From assembly GCA_045614925.1 (NCBI GenBank), contig JAZLDV010000040.1, positions 1 to 24,272 on the forward strand: a stretch of 24,272 bases of DNA. Reading direction: 5' to 3'. Below are positions 1 through 7,540 of this stretch, one piece after another (within the stretch, counting starts at the first letter, position 1; the number at the start of each line of letters is the position of its first letter). The DNA comes from JAZLDV01 sp045614925. GTDB lineage: Bacteria; Bacillota_I; Bacilli_A; Erysipelotrichales; Coprobacillaceae. A program made the position numbers and the translations under genes. The notes beneath the pieces were generated by a model, which was not told the origin of the DNA, made no database searches, and was given only the letters and a program-made list of their open reading frames with translations.

Positions 1-866
1 ACTTTTTTAATTGACCATGTTGGTTCAAAAAGATCATGTAATGGAGCATCGCCTGTTAATCTTTCAATAACAACATGACTTGGAATATATGATAATTGTT
101 CGCAGACTAATTTAATATATTCTTCTCTTGAAAGAAGAGGGAAAGGATTGTTTTGATACATAGAATATAATTTTGTGTGTTTTAAAATAAATAGATTATG
201 TATTTTTAATCCTTGTATATCCAGCTGACCCACTGATTTAGCAGTTTCTAGCATCATATCGTATGTTTCAAAAGGTAAACCATTAATAATATGAACACAT
301 ATATCAATATTGTGCTTTCTTAATTTATTAACACCTTCTACAAATGTTGCATAGTCATGACCTCTATTGATTAAAGTACCAGTAGTATCATGAATTGTCT
401 GTAAGCCTAATTCAACATATAGATCAGTTTTTAAAGATAATTCATGTAAATAGTTTACAACTTCATCACTTAAACAATCAGGTCTTGTTGCAATAGCGAT
501 TCCAACAACATTATCTTTTTGTAAAAAAGGTTCAAAGCATTGTTTTAATTTAGATATAGGGCCATAAGTATTGCTGTTTGCCTGAAAATAAGGGATATAG
601 GCACAATCAGGCCATTTGTTAGACATTATCTTTGATACAGATATAAATTGATCTTCTAAAGATTGTCTTACATCACCTGCATAATCACCAGAACCGCTAT
701 CTGAGCAAAAAATACATCCTCCAACACCACTTGTTCCATCTCTATTAGGACAAGTGAACCCTGCATTTAAAGAAACTTTTGCTACTTTTTTATGATATTT
801 ATTTTTTAAATAATAGTTATATGTATGATAACGTTTGTTATCTAAAGTATAAGGAAATTTATTCAT
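1..866 (-). CDS. Radical SAM protein, TIGR01212 (YtqA/YhcC) family, C-terminus cut off
   Basis: About 288 residues are visible, read right to left; the 3' end lies beyond base 1. The protein begins MNKFPYTLDNKRYHTYNYYL. The sequence around residues 39-54 (CPNRDG, then GGCIFC) gives cysteines 39, 51 and 54, the Fe-S/SAM-binding cluster spacing C-x11-C-x2-C of TIGR01212 proteins such as B. subtilis YtqA and E. coli YhcC. Later motifs such as YVELGLQT and IHNLFILKHTKLY fit the TIM-barrel part of this group. The ATG at 866-864 has a GGTGAT ribosome binding site a few bases upstream. The exact substrate of the family was not settled to my knowledge, so no reaction is assigned. The gene is divergent from the ABC transporter pair with only 39 bp between start codons. 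The family call is firm; the function is open. Confidence 0.85.
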   Translation of the reverse strand, partial: MNKFPYTLDNKRYHTYNYYLKNKYHKKVAKVSLNAGFTCPNRDGTSGVGGCIFCSDSGSGDYAGDVRQSLEDQFISVSKIMSNKWPDCAYIPYFQANSNTYGPISKLKQCFEPFLQKDNVVGIAIATRPDCLSDEVVNYLHELSLKTDLYVELGLQTIHDTTGTLINRGHDYATFVEGVNKLRKHNIDICVHIINGLPFETYDMMLETAKSVGQLDIQGLKIHNLFILKHTKLYSMYQNNPFPLLSREEYIKLVCEQLSYIPSHVVIERLTGDAPLHDLFEPTWSIKK

Positions 867-882
867 AACATCACCATTAATG

Positions 883-891
883 ATTATAACA
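883..891 (-). promoter_or_regulatory. Extended -10 promoter for the radical SAM gene
   Basis: On the minus strand the bases read TGTTATAAT, a perfect extended -10 element. The predicted start is near 876, giving a leader of about 10 nt that still holds the GGTGAT ribosome binding site. No clear -35 box is visible. This is a pattern match only. Confidence 0.45.
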
Positions 892-905
892 TAAGGAGAA
901 TTAAA

Positions 906-2669
906 ATGTTAGAATTAAAAAATATTACAAAGAAATATAATGACAAAATAATATTGGATGATATATCTATTCGATTTCCATCAAATTCATTAATAGGAAT
1001 AAAAGGTAAAAGTGGGAGTGGTAAAAGTACACTGCTATATATCTTAGGAATGCTTGATTCAGATTATGAAGGGCAATTATTATTTAATGGTGAAAATATT
1101 GATGATAATCTGAAATATATTAGAGAACATGTTTCTTATATCATGCAATGCAATGATTATATCTCTTCACTAAATGTTGAAGAGAATATAAAATTAGCGC
1201 AAATTATATCAGACAAGTCAATAACATTAGATGAATCATTATTAAAAGATTTAAATATACATCATTTATTACATAAGTATCCTAGTGAGTTAAGTGGTGG
1301 AGAATTAAAAAGGATGTGTATTGCTAAAGCTGTTTTCAAACAGTCTTCTATAGTCTTGTGTGATGAACCTACAGGTGCTCTTAGTTATGAACAGTCTGTT
1401 GATGTGATGGAAATTCTTAAAGAAATATCTAAAGATAGACTTGTTATTATCGTATCTCATAATGAACAATTATTAGAAAACTATTGTGATTTAGTGCTAG
1501 AACTAAAAGAATGTAAGTTATTAGGAAATATTTCGTTTGATAATCATAAGCGTGACTATATTTGTGATTATAAGAAAACTAATTTATGGTTTTATCCAAT
1601 CAGACAGATTTTAAATCATAAATATAAATATATATTTTTATTTATATTTCAATGGATTATTGCAGCCTGCTTTATATTAATGCTTTCATTTATGTGCGGT
1701 GCAAAAGACATGTTAGAAGATTATTATAATCATCATCCAAAACTTGAGCTTATTTATTGTGAAAATAAGGATAACAGTATATTTGAGTCTTTAGATTGTT
1801 TTAAAAATTATAAGTATTATGACTATAATTATAATCTTGATTATTTACAGATGAAAGATTATAAAGCAGATCAGTTTTCTTTTCTTCCACACAATACAAG
1901 TCATATTCAATTAAAAGAGGGAAGATTCCCTAAGCAAAATGAAGTTCTAATAAGTGAAACATTAGATAAAGTTTTAAATAACAAAAAAGAACTTCAAGTT
2001 ATTTATAATGATAAAATTCTTACTTATAAAGTAAGTGGTGTTATAAAAGGGAAAATCAATAATAAAAATGAAATCTATTTTTCTTTATTAGAAAAGAAAA
2101 GTTTTGAAGAACTGATTGATTCTTATAGTGTTGTGATAGAAGTTGAAAGTGATTATATAGAAGAAACAATGAAATCACTTAAAACATCATATGAAGTTTC
2201 AAATGAGCCATTGTTAGAAAAAGATAGTTATAAAACTTTGATTCAAAGTGCGGAAATTGTCGCCTATGTGTTTATGAGTATGAATATATTAATTTCTTTA
2301 TTGTTAATTAAAATAGTCTTTAATATTGTTTTTTATGAAAGAAGACAAGAATGTGCTTATCTTTATAGTTTAGGTATGGATGTAAAAATAATGAAAAGAT
2401 TATTCATAAATGAAGTTGTTATAATAGGTGGTCTGATCATTATAGGAGCAGTAGGTTTATCTTTATATACCATGACTTTTATCAATGAGACAGGTAAAAT
2501 TTATGAAATGTTTTCAATTATTTTAAAGCTTGAAAAAATATTTTTAAGCCCATATGACATATTTATTATACTTGGCTTTTTATATATTTTTGTAGCTTTA
2601 AGTGCCAGTTTAAAACCGATTCATCGCGTAATTCATGGTGATTTTATACAAACATTAAGGGGTGAGTAA
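906..2669 (+). CDS. ABC transporter ATPase-permease fusion (FtsX/MacB-like half-transporter A)
   Basis: 587 residues. An N-terminal ATPase of about 205 residues carries Walker A GKSGSGKST (34-42), Q-loop Q81, signature LSGGE (129-133), Walker B IVLCDE (149-154) and switch histidine H185. The D-loop is unusual: the usual Asp after Walker B (as in GSLD or SALD) is Ser here (GALS, 157-160). The rest is an FtsX-type permease: one membrane helix near 243-264, an extracytoplasmic domain of about 180 residues, then three helices near 453-476, 504-527 and 551-569. The start follows an AAGGAGA ribosome binding site. The stop is separated by one base from the next gene, which encodes a protein of the same architecture, so the two very probably form a heterodimer. 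Substrate is unknown: peptide or antibiotic export/resistance and lipoprotein handling are all possible for this class. No leader peptide, accessory fusion protein or kinase gene lies next to it. Confidence 0.85.
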   Translation: MLELKNITKKYNDKIILDDISIRFPSNSLIGIKGKSGSGKSTLLYILGMLDSDYEGQLLFNGENIDDNLKYIREHVSYIMQCNDYISSLNVEENIKLAQIISDKSITLDESLLKDLNIHHLLHKYPSELSGGELKRMCIAKAVFKQSSIVLCDEPTGALSYEQSVDVMEILKEISKDRLVIIVSHNEQLLENYCDLVLELKECKLLGNISFDNHKRDYICDYKKTNLWFYPIRQILNHKYKYIFLFIFQWIIAACFILMLSFMCGAKDMLEDYYNHHPKLELIYCENKDNSIFESLDCFKNYKYYDYNYNLDYLQMKDYKADQFSFLPHNTSHIQLKEGRFPKQNEVLISETLDKVLNNKKELQVIYNDKILTYKVSGVIKGKINNKNEIYFSLLEKKSFEELIDSYSVVIEVESDYIEETMKSLKTSYEVSNEPLLEKDSYKTLIQSAEIVAYVFMSMNILISLLLIKIVFNIVFYERRQECAYLYSLGMDVKIMKRLFINEVVIIGGLIIIGAVGLSLYTMTFINETGKIYEMFSIILKLEKIFLSPYDIFIILGFLYIFVALSASLKPIHRVIHGDFIQTLRGE

Positions 2670-2670
2670 A

Positions 2671-4503
2671 ATGCTAAGATGTGAAAATATATCAAAAAGA
2701 TATGATAATCAAAAAGTGTTAAAAGATATAAGTATGAGCTTTCCTAAGTGTGGTATTGTGAGTATTGTTGGTCCTAGTGGAAGTGGTAAAAGTACTTTAC
2801 TGAATATATTAGGAGGAATAATGAAAGATTATGGAGGTACAGTCTATTATAATGACAAAGATATTAGACGTATTTTTTATAGGAAAGATGTTTCTTTTAT
2901 ATTTCAAAATATTCAACTTATTATGTGGTTAAATGTTCTTTCTAATATATCTTTATCTAGGTATTTTTATAAAGGTAAATTTGATAAAAAGTCTTTTAAA
3001 GATGAATACAACGTGAATAAGATATCCAATCTTTCGTTGGGTCAAAGACAAAAAGTATCATTTGAACGTATATCTTTTACATCATCGAAAATACTACTTT
3101 GTGATGAGCCAACTGGATCATTGGATGAAACGAATGCGGTTTTATTAATGAAAAAACTCAAGAAATTGTCGGATTCTAGATTAATAATTCTGGTATCTCA
3201 TGATAGGGCACTTGTTGAACAATATAGTGATGAAATTTATATAGTAGAAGATGGAGAAATTAGGGAACATAGAATATTAAGAAAGCAGGATTATATTGAA
3301 AATAATAACAAAGACATATATCCATATTCATTTTCTTTGCTTAGATTATCATTTTTTAATATGTTATCTCATAAAAGTCATGTAAGTTCTTTAATTTTAG
3401 GTCTTTTTATCACATTATTATGTATAATGCTGACATTTACATTAACTCAAGGATTAGAAAAACAGATTTATGATTATATTTATTCAATTGTTCCTTCTAG
3501 TGCTATTAGTTTTAAAATGAAAGATGCAAGTTCTATAAATGAAACTCTTGTTGAAGAAATAAAGTCTATTGAAGGGGTTGAGAGATGCCATTTGTTTTTA
3601 GATAATTATGAGTTATTGGGTGCGGGTTTTAAGAAGGAAAAATATAAAGAATCACAAACTATTTTTATAGCGGATGATTCGTTGAATTATTCACATCTTA
3701 ATTTAATAGAAGGAAGATATCCAATTAATAATAATGAAGTGTTGCTTTCTTCTAAAATAGCAGGTGAACTCACAAAAAACAATGAAGCGCTGATGAATAA
3801 AGCTTTTTATGTATGGTATAAGCATGAATCTAAAGTGATTCCTATAAAATATAAAATTGTAGGTATATGTGATGATCAGACTCTAACAAATTGTTTATAT
3901 CAAAATGAAAATGCATATATTGATCTTTTAAAAGAACAATATGATTATAATGACTATAATTCTAGTATGGGTATTATATATATTGATGCTTTGAATGATA
4001 GAGATACAGTATTTAATCAGTTAAGTGCAAAATTTAAGCAATGTGATTTTTTAAAAGTAGGAGAATCTACTTATGAAAAAATTAAAGAAGTGATTAATCG
4101 TATTGAAATTGTTCTTTCATGTTTTACATTTCTTTCTATTTTCTCATCATTATTACTTATAGGTGAAGTAATGTATCTTAATGTTGTTAAAGGGAAGAAG
4201 GATTTTATGATTATGAAATGTTTTGGGGCGAAAAACAGACATTTGATATGTCTGTTGTTGCTTGAGATTGTATCTATTTTTTCTGTTTCTTCAATATTGT
4301 GTGTTATATCTTACAGTTCTTTTATTTCTTTATTTAATATGATTATGAATAGTTTGTTTTTAAATGAAGGTATACGACTTATACCTAATTTTCATATTAT
4401 TTTTAACACTATGGTATTAGGATTTTCTTTATGTATGATTGCATTAATTCCTGCGATATACTATTTAAATGAAAATATGACCTGTAATGCATTAAAAGAG
4501 TAA
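2671..4503 (+). CDS. ABC transporter ATPase-permease fusion (half-transporter B)
   Basis: 610 residues from the ATG at 2671. That start is chosen because AAGGGGTGAG (2657-2666) sits just before it; an in-frame GTG at 2662 would lie inside this ribosome binding site. Walker A GPSGSGKST is at 34-42, Q-loop Q79, Walker B ILLCDE at 141-146, a normal D-loop GSLD at 149-152 and switch His H177. The signature is altered to LSLGQ (121-125) and the helical subdomain before it is shorter than in half-transporter A. Membrane helices lie near 239-259, 479-500, 525-548 and 577-598, with an extracytoplasmic domain between the first two. This matches its partner and the FtsX/MacB fold. The altered signature suggests that one of the two ATP sites in the dimer is degenerate. 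The product and pairing are well supported; the transported substrate is not. Confidence 0.85.
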   Translation: MLRCENISKRYDNQKVLKDISMSFPKCGIVSIVGPSGSGKSTLLNILGGIMKDYGGTVYYNDKDIRRIFYRKDVSFIFQNIQLIMWLNVLSNISLSRYFYKGKFDKKSFKDEYNVNKISNLSLGQRQKVSFERISFTSSKILLCDEPTGSLDETNAVLLMKKLKKLSDSRLIILVSHDRALVEQYSDEIYIVEDGEIREHRILRKQDYIENNNKDIYPYSFSLLRLSFFNMLSHKSHVSSLILGLFITLLCIMLTFTLTQGLEKQIYDYIYSIVPSSAISFKMKDASSINETLVEEIKSIEGVERCHLFLDNYELLGAGFKKEKYKESQTIFIADDSLNYSHLNLIEGRYPINNNEVLLSSKIAGELTKNNEALMNKAFYVWYKHESKVIPIKYKIVGICDDQTLTNCLYQNENAYIDLLKEQYDYNDYNSSMGIIYIDALNDRDTVFNQLSAKFKQCDFLKVGESTYEKIKEVINRIEIVLSCFTFLSIFSSLLLIGEVMYLNVVKGKKDFMIMKCFGAKNRHLICLLLLEIVSIFSVSSILCVISYSSFISLFNMIMNSLFLNEGIRLIPNFHIIFNTMVLGFSLCMIALIPAIYYLNENMTCNALKE

Positions 4504-4512
4504 AAAAGAAGG

Positions 4513-4540
4513 TTGAATTCTTTGGTTGATATGATATAAT
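4513..4540 (+). promoter_or_regulatory. Promoter of the T-box/leuS transcript
   Basis: TTGAAT (4513-4518) and TATAAT (4535-4540) are spaced by 16 bp. Transcription would start near 4547, just ahead of the T-box stem I. No terminator is visible after the upstream ABC gene, so some read-through into the leader is possible. Confidence 0.7.
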
Positions 4541-4546
4541 TATTTA

Positions 4547-4768
4547 GGTAAAAGTCGTTGAAGAGGAGCAGTAGTTGTGATCTTTCTTTTAGAGACCTTG
4601 TGGGTGGTGAAAACAAGGAGAACGTAGCAATGAACTAGCCTTGGAGATATAGAGGTGAAATTAAGTAGTTTCTATCGTATCACTGCGTTAAAGTGTTGAG
4701 TGCATGCATAAGCATGAACTAAGGTGGTAACGCGATTATGTCGTCCTTAGATAGGGATGACTTTTTTT
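4547..4768 (+). promoter_or_regulatory. T-box leader, leucine-responsive (CUA specifier)
   Basis: This leader senses uncharged tRNA-Leu and controls read-through into leuS. The stem I apical part is CCTTGT paired with ACAAGG around a GGGTGGTGAAA loop, the usual distal-loop arrangement. On the 3' side of stem I, TGAACTAGCC (4631-4640) matches the specifier-loop context, placing the codon CTA (Leu) at 4635-4637. The conserved T-box AAGGTGGTAACGCG is at 4721-4734 and its TGGT can pair with an ACCA tRNA end. A terminator stem follows at once. The specifier agrees with the downstream gene. The T-box differs from the usual AGGGTGGTACCGCG at two positions. Confidence 0.92.
4740..4768 (+). terminator. 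T-box attenuator terminator before leuS
   Basis: GTCGTCCTT (4740-4748) pairs with AGGGATGAC (4753-4761, two G-T pairs), followed by seven T. It overlaps the region expected to pair with the T-box sequence in the antiterminator form. Confidence 0.88.
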
Positions 4769-4789
4769 ATTTATAAGGAGGAAAAGAAA

Positions 4790-7186
4790 ATGGTTTTTGA
4801 TCACAAACATATTGAACAAAAGTGGCAGAAATATTGGGATGAAAATAAAACATTCTATACTGACGTATGGGATTTTTCTAAACCAAAATATTATGCGTTG
4901 GATATGTTCCCATATCCATCAGGACAAGGGTTGCATGTAGGACATCCAGAAGGTTATACTGCAACAGATATTATTTCAAGAATGAAAAGAATGCAAGGAT
5001 TTAATGTATTACATCCTATGGGATTCGATTCTTTTGGATTACCTGCAGAACAATACGCAATTAATACAGGAAATCATCCAGAAGGATTTACATTAGATAA
5101 TATTGATACATTCACTAGACAATTAAAAATGTTAGGATTCTCATTTGATTGGGATAAAGCTATTTCTACATGTGATCCATCTTTCTATAAATGGACACAA
5201 TGGATTTTCAAACAATTATTTAATGATGGATTAGCTAGAAATGTTGACATTCCAGTTAACTGGTGTGAAGAATTAGGAACAGTTTTAGCTAACGATGAAA
5301 TCATTGATGGAAAAAGTGAACGTGGTGGATTCCCAGTTGTTAGAAAAAATATGAAACAATGGGTTATCGATATTCCTACATATGCTGAAAAATTATTAGC
5401 AGGGTTAGAAGATATTGATTGGCCAGAATCTACAAAAGAAATTCAAAGAAACTGGATTGGTAAATCAGTAGGAGCACATGTTCATTTTAAAGTTTCAGGA
5501 TATGAAGACTATTTCACAGTATTTACAACTCGTTGTGATACATTATTTGGTGCAACATACTGTGTATTAGCTCCAGAACATGAATTAGTTGCTAAAATTA
5601 CTACAGAAGACAAAAAAGCAGAAATTGAACAATATATTCAAGTATGTTCAACAAAATCAGAATTAGAACGTACTGAATTAAATAAAGATAAAACAGGTGT
5701 ATTCACTGGTGCTTATGCAATCAATCCTGTAAATGGTAAAGAAATTCCTATCTGGATTTCAGATTATGTATTAGCTGGATATGGTACAGGAGCTATTATG
5801 GCAGTTCCTGCTCATGATGATAGAGATTACGAATTTGCTAAAAAATTTGGTATTGAAATTATTCCAGTATTAGAAGGTGGAGATGTAAGTGTAGAAGCAT
5901 GGACACAAGACGGATTACATATTAATTCTGATTTCTTAAATGGATTAAATAAAGAAGATGCAATTTCTTCTATGTTAAAATGGTTAGAAGAACATGAATG
6001 TGGAATGCAAAAAGTAAATTATCGTTTAAGAGAATGGATTTTTGCACGTCAAAGATATTGGGGAGAACCAATCCCAGTTGTTAATTTTGAAGATGGAACA
6101 TCAGTTGCATTATCAGATGATCAATTACCATTAATCTTACCACCATTACAAGATTATTCACCATCTAAATCTGGTGCTTCTCCATTAGATAAAGCAACAG
6201 ATTGGTTAAAAGTTGAAATTGATGGAAAAGTAGGAAAACGTGAAACAAGTACAATGCCAGGAAGTGCAGGAAGTAGCTGGTATTTCATGAGATATATTGA
6301 TCCTAAAAACGAAAATGAATTATGTAATCAGGAATTATTAAATCACTGGTTACCAGTTGATTTATATGTTGGTGGACCAGAACATGCTGTAGGGCACTTA
6401 TTATATTCTCGTATGTGGAATAGATATTTATATGATAAAGGATATTTAGCTCATCCAGAACCATTTAAAAAATTGTATCATCAAGGTATGATTTTAGGAA
6501 GCAATGGAGAAAAAATGTCTAAATCTAGAGGAAATGTAATCAATCCAGATATTATTGTAAATGAATATGGTGCAGATACTTTACGTCTTTATGAAATGTT
6601 TATGGGACCATTAGAAGCAAGTAAACCATGGAATGATAATGGTGTAGATGGTGCTAGAAAATGGTTAGACAGAGTTTATCGTTTAATTATTGAATCAGAT
6701 AAATTATCTGATGAAAATGATGGAACATTAGATTTTGTTTATAATCAGACAGTAAAAAAAGTAACTAATGATTATGAAACATTAGGATTTAATACTGCTA
6801 TTTCTCAAATGATGATTTTTGTTAATGAAGCTTATAAAGCAAAAACATTATATAGAGAATATGCAGAAAACTTAGTAAAAATGTTAAGCTGTATTGCACC
6901 TCACGTAGGTGAAGAAATGTGGCAATTATTAGGACATGAAGATTCAATTGCTTATGCTTCTTGGCCAACATATGATGAATCTAAATTAGTTTTATCTACT
7001 GTTGAAATGGCAGTGCAAGTAAATGGAAAATTACGTGCTAAAATTACAGTTAACAAAGATGAAGATGATGAAGTTGTAAAAGAAATTGCATTATCTCAAG
7101 ACAATGTAAAAACACATACTGAAGGTAAAAACATTGTAAAAATGATTGTTGTTAAAAACAAAATCGTTAATATCGTTGTGAAATAA
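4790..7186 (+). CDS. leuS: Leucyl-tRNA synthetase
   Basis: 798 residues, normal for a bacterial LeuRS. It charges tRNA-Leu with leucine in the cytoplasm. The class I signature HVGH (HIGH motif) is at 49-52 after the typical YPSGQGL segment, and KMSKS is at 575-579. The CP1 editing domain lies around 215-410, with the TTRCDTLFGAT and GTGAIMAVPAHDDRD segments typical of proofreading LeuRS. The C-terminal anticodon-binding and small extra domain follow. The start at 4790 has AAGGAGG (4775-4781) in front; an in-frame ATG at 4757 lies inside the attenuator stem and is not credible. Expression is controlled by the T-box just upstream. Nothing is truncated or odd. Confidence 0.98.
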   Translation: MVFDHKHIEQKWQKYWDENKTFYTDVWDFSKPKYYALDMFPYPSGQGLHVGHPEGYTATDIISRMKRMQGFNVLHPMGFDSFGLPAEQYAINTGNHPEGFTLDNIDTFTRQLKMLGFSFDWDKAISTCDPSFYKWTQWIFKQLFNDGLARNVDIPVNWCEELGTVLANDEIIDGKSERGGFPVVRKNMKQWVIDIPTYAEKLLAGLEDIDWPESTKEIQRNWIGKSVGAHVHFKVSGYEDYFTVFTTRCDTLFGATYCVLAPEHELVAKITTEDKKAEIEQYIQVCSTKSELERTELNKDKTGVFTGAYAINPVNGKEIPIWISDYVLAGYGTGAIMAVPAHDDRDYEFAKKFGIEIIPVLEGGDVSVEAWTQDGLHINSDFLNGLNKEDAISSMLKWLEEHECGMQKVNYRLREWIFARQRYWGEPIPVVNFEDGTSVALSDDQLPLILPPLQDYSPSKSGASPLDKATDWLKVEIDGKVGKRETSTMPGSAGSSWYFMRYIDPKNENELCNQELLNHWLPVDLYVGGPEHAVGHLLYSRMWNRYLYDKGYLAHPEPFKKLYHQGMILGSNGEKMSKSRGNVINPDIIVNEYGADTLRLYEMFMGPLEASKPWNDNGVDGARKWLDRVYRLIIESDKLSDENDGTLDFVYNQTVKKVTNDYETLGFNTAISQMMIFVNEAYKAKTLYREYAENLVKMLSCIAPHVGEEMWQLLGHEDSIAYASWPTYDESKLVLSTVEMAVQVNGKLRAKITVNKDEDDEVVKEIALSQDNVKTHTEGKNIVKMIVVKNKIVNIVVK

Positions 7187-7189
7187 CAT

Positions 7190-7223
7190 ATAGACATTGG
7201 CATATGCCAATGTCTATTTTTTT
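7190..7223 (+). terminator. Terminator after leuS
   Basis: A 28-base perfect palindrome (7190-7217, centre GGCATATGCC) is followed by a run of T to 7223. It lies four bases past the leuS stop codon. Confidence 0.9.
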
Positions 7224-7245
7224 CATATAATAAATTGGTGAGAAT

Positions 7246-7533
7246 ATGGCTATACCTAAGATGCATCCTCTTGCAATAGATAGCATTGCTCTACTTATTT
7301 GTGCCTCGTTTTATGAATCTTATAATGCTGAACAGATGGCTGTGATAGGTGCTTTTTTTAATGTGATAGGAGATCTTTTATCACTCAATAGTTCTTATAT
7401 ATCTTATTTAACACAAGCTAATGATAATACGAAAGAACAAAGTGATGAAAATGATGGTCTGGATTTATTAAAAGATAGTATAGAGAAAATAAAACAGGAA
7501 TTAGATGAAATGAAAAAAACTGCTCATAATTAA
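7246..7533 (+). CDS. Small protein of unknown function
   Basis: 95 residues, not recognised. Residues 8-52 are mostly hydrophobic or small and form an apparent helical segment (AIDSIALLICASFYES, then VIGAFFNVIGDLLSL), too broken by polar residues to be a confident membrane span. Residues 62-93 are charged and coiled-coil-like (LLKDSIEKIKQELDEMKK). The ATG has GGTGAG (7238-7243) as ribosome binding site. It lies between the leuS terminator and the convergent ABC-F gene, and its last codons contain that gene's terminator stem. No own promoter is clear, so it may depend on leuS read-through. The reading frame and ribosome binding site support a real gene; function is unknown. Confidence 0.65.
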   Translation: MAIPKMHPLAIDSIALLICASFYESYNAEQMAVIGAFFNVIGDLLSLNSSYISYLTQANDNTKEQSDENDGLDLLKDSIEKIKQELDEMKKTAHN

Positions 7534-7540
7534 GCAGTTT
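7513..7540 (-). terminator. Terminator of the ABC-F gene, inside the 3' end of the convergent small gene
   Basis: AAACTGCT (7517-7524) and AGCAGTTT (7533-7540) form an 8-bp stem. On the minus strand it is followed by seven T (complement of 7513-7519). On the plus strand no T run follows, so it serves the minus strand. Both stop codons of the convergent genes fall in or beside the hairpin. Confidence 0.75.

Noticed and set aside
4757..4789. Extended leuS start at an ATG in the T-box terminator
   Set aside because: It lies within the attenuator stem; the ATG at 4790 has AAGGAGG and matches LeuRS N-termini.
7226..7231. TATAAT upstream of the 95-residue gene
   Set aside because: The predicted start would fall in the ribosome binding site and no -35 exists.
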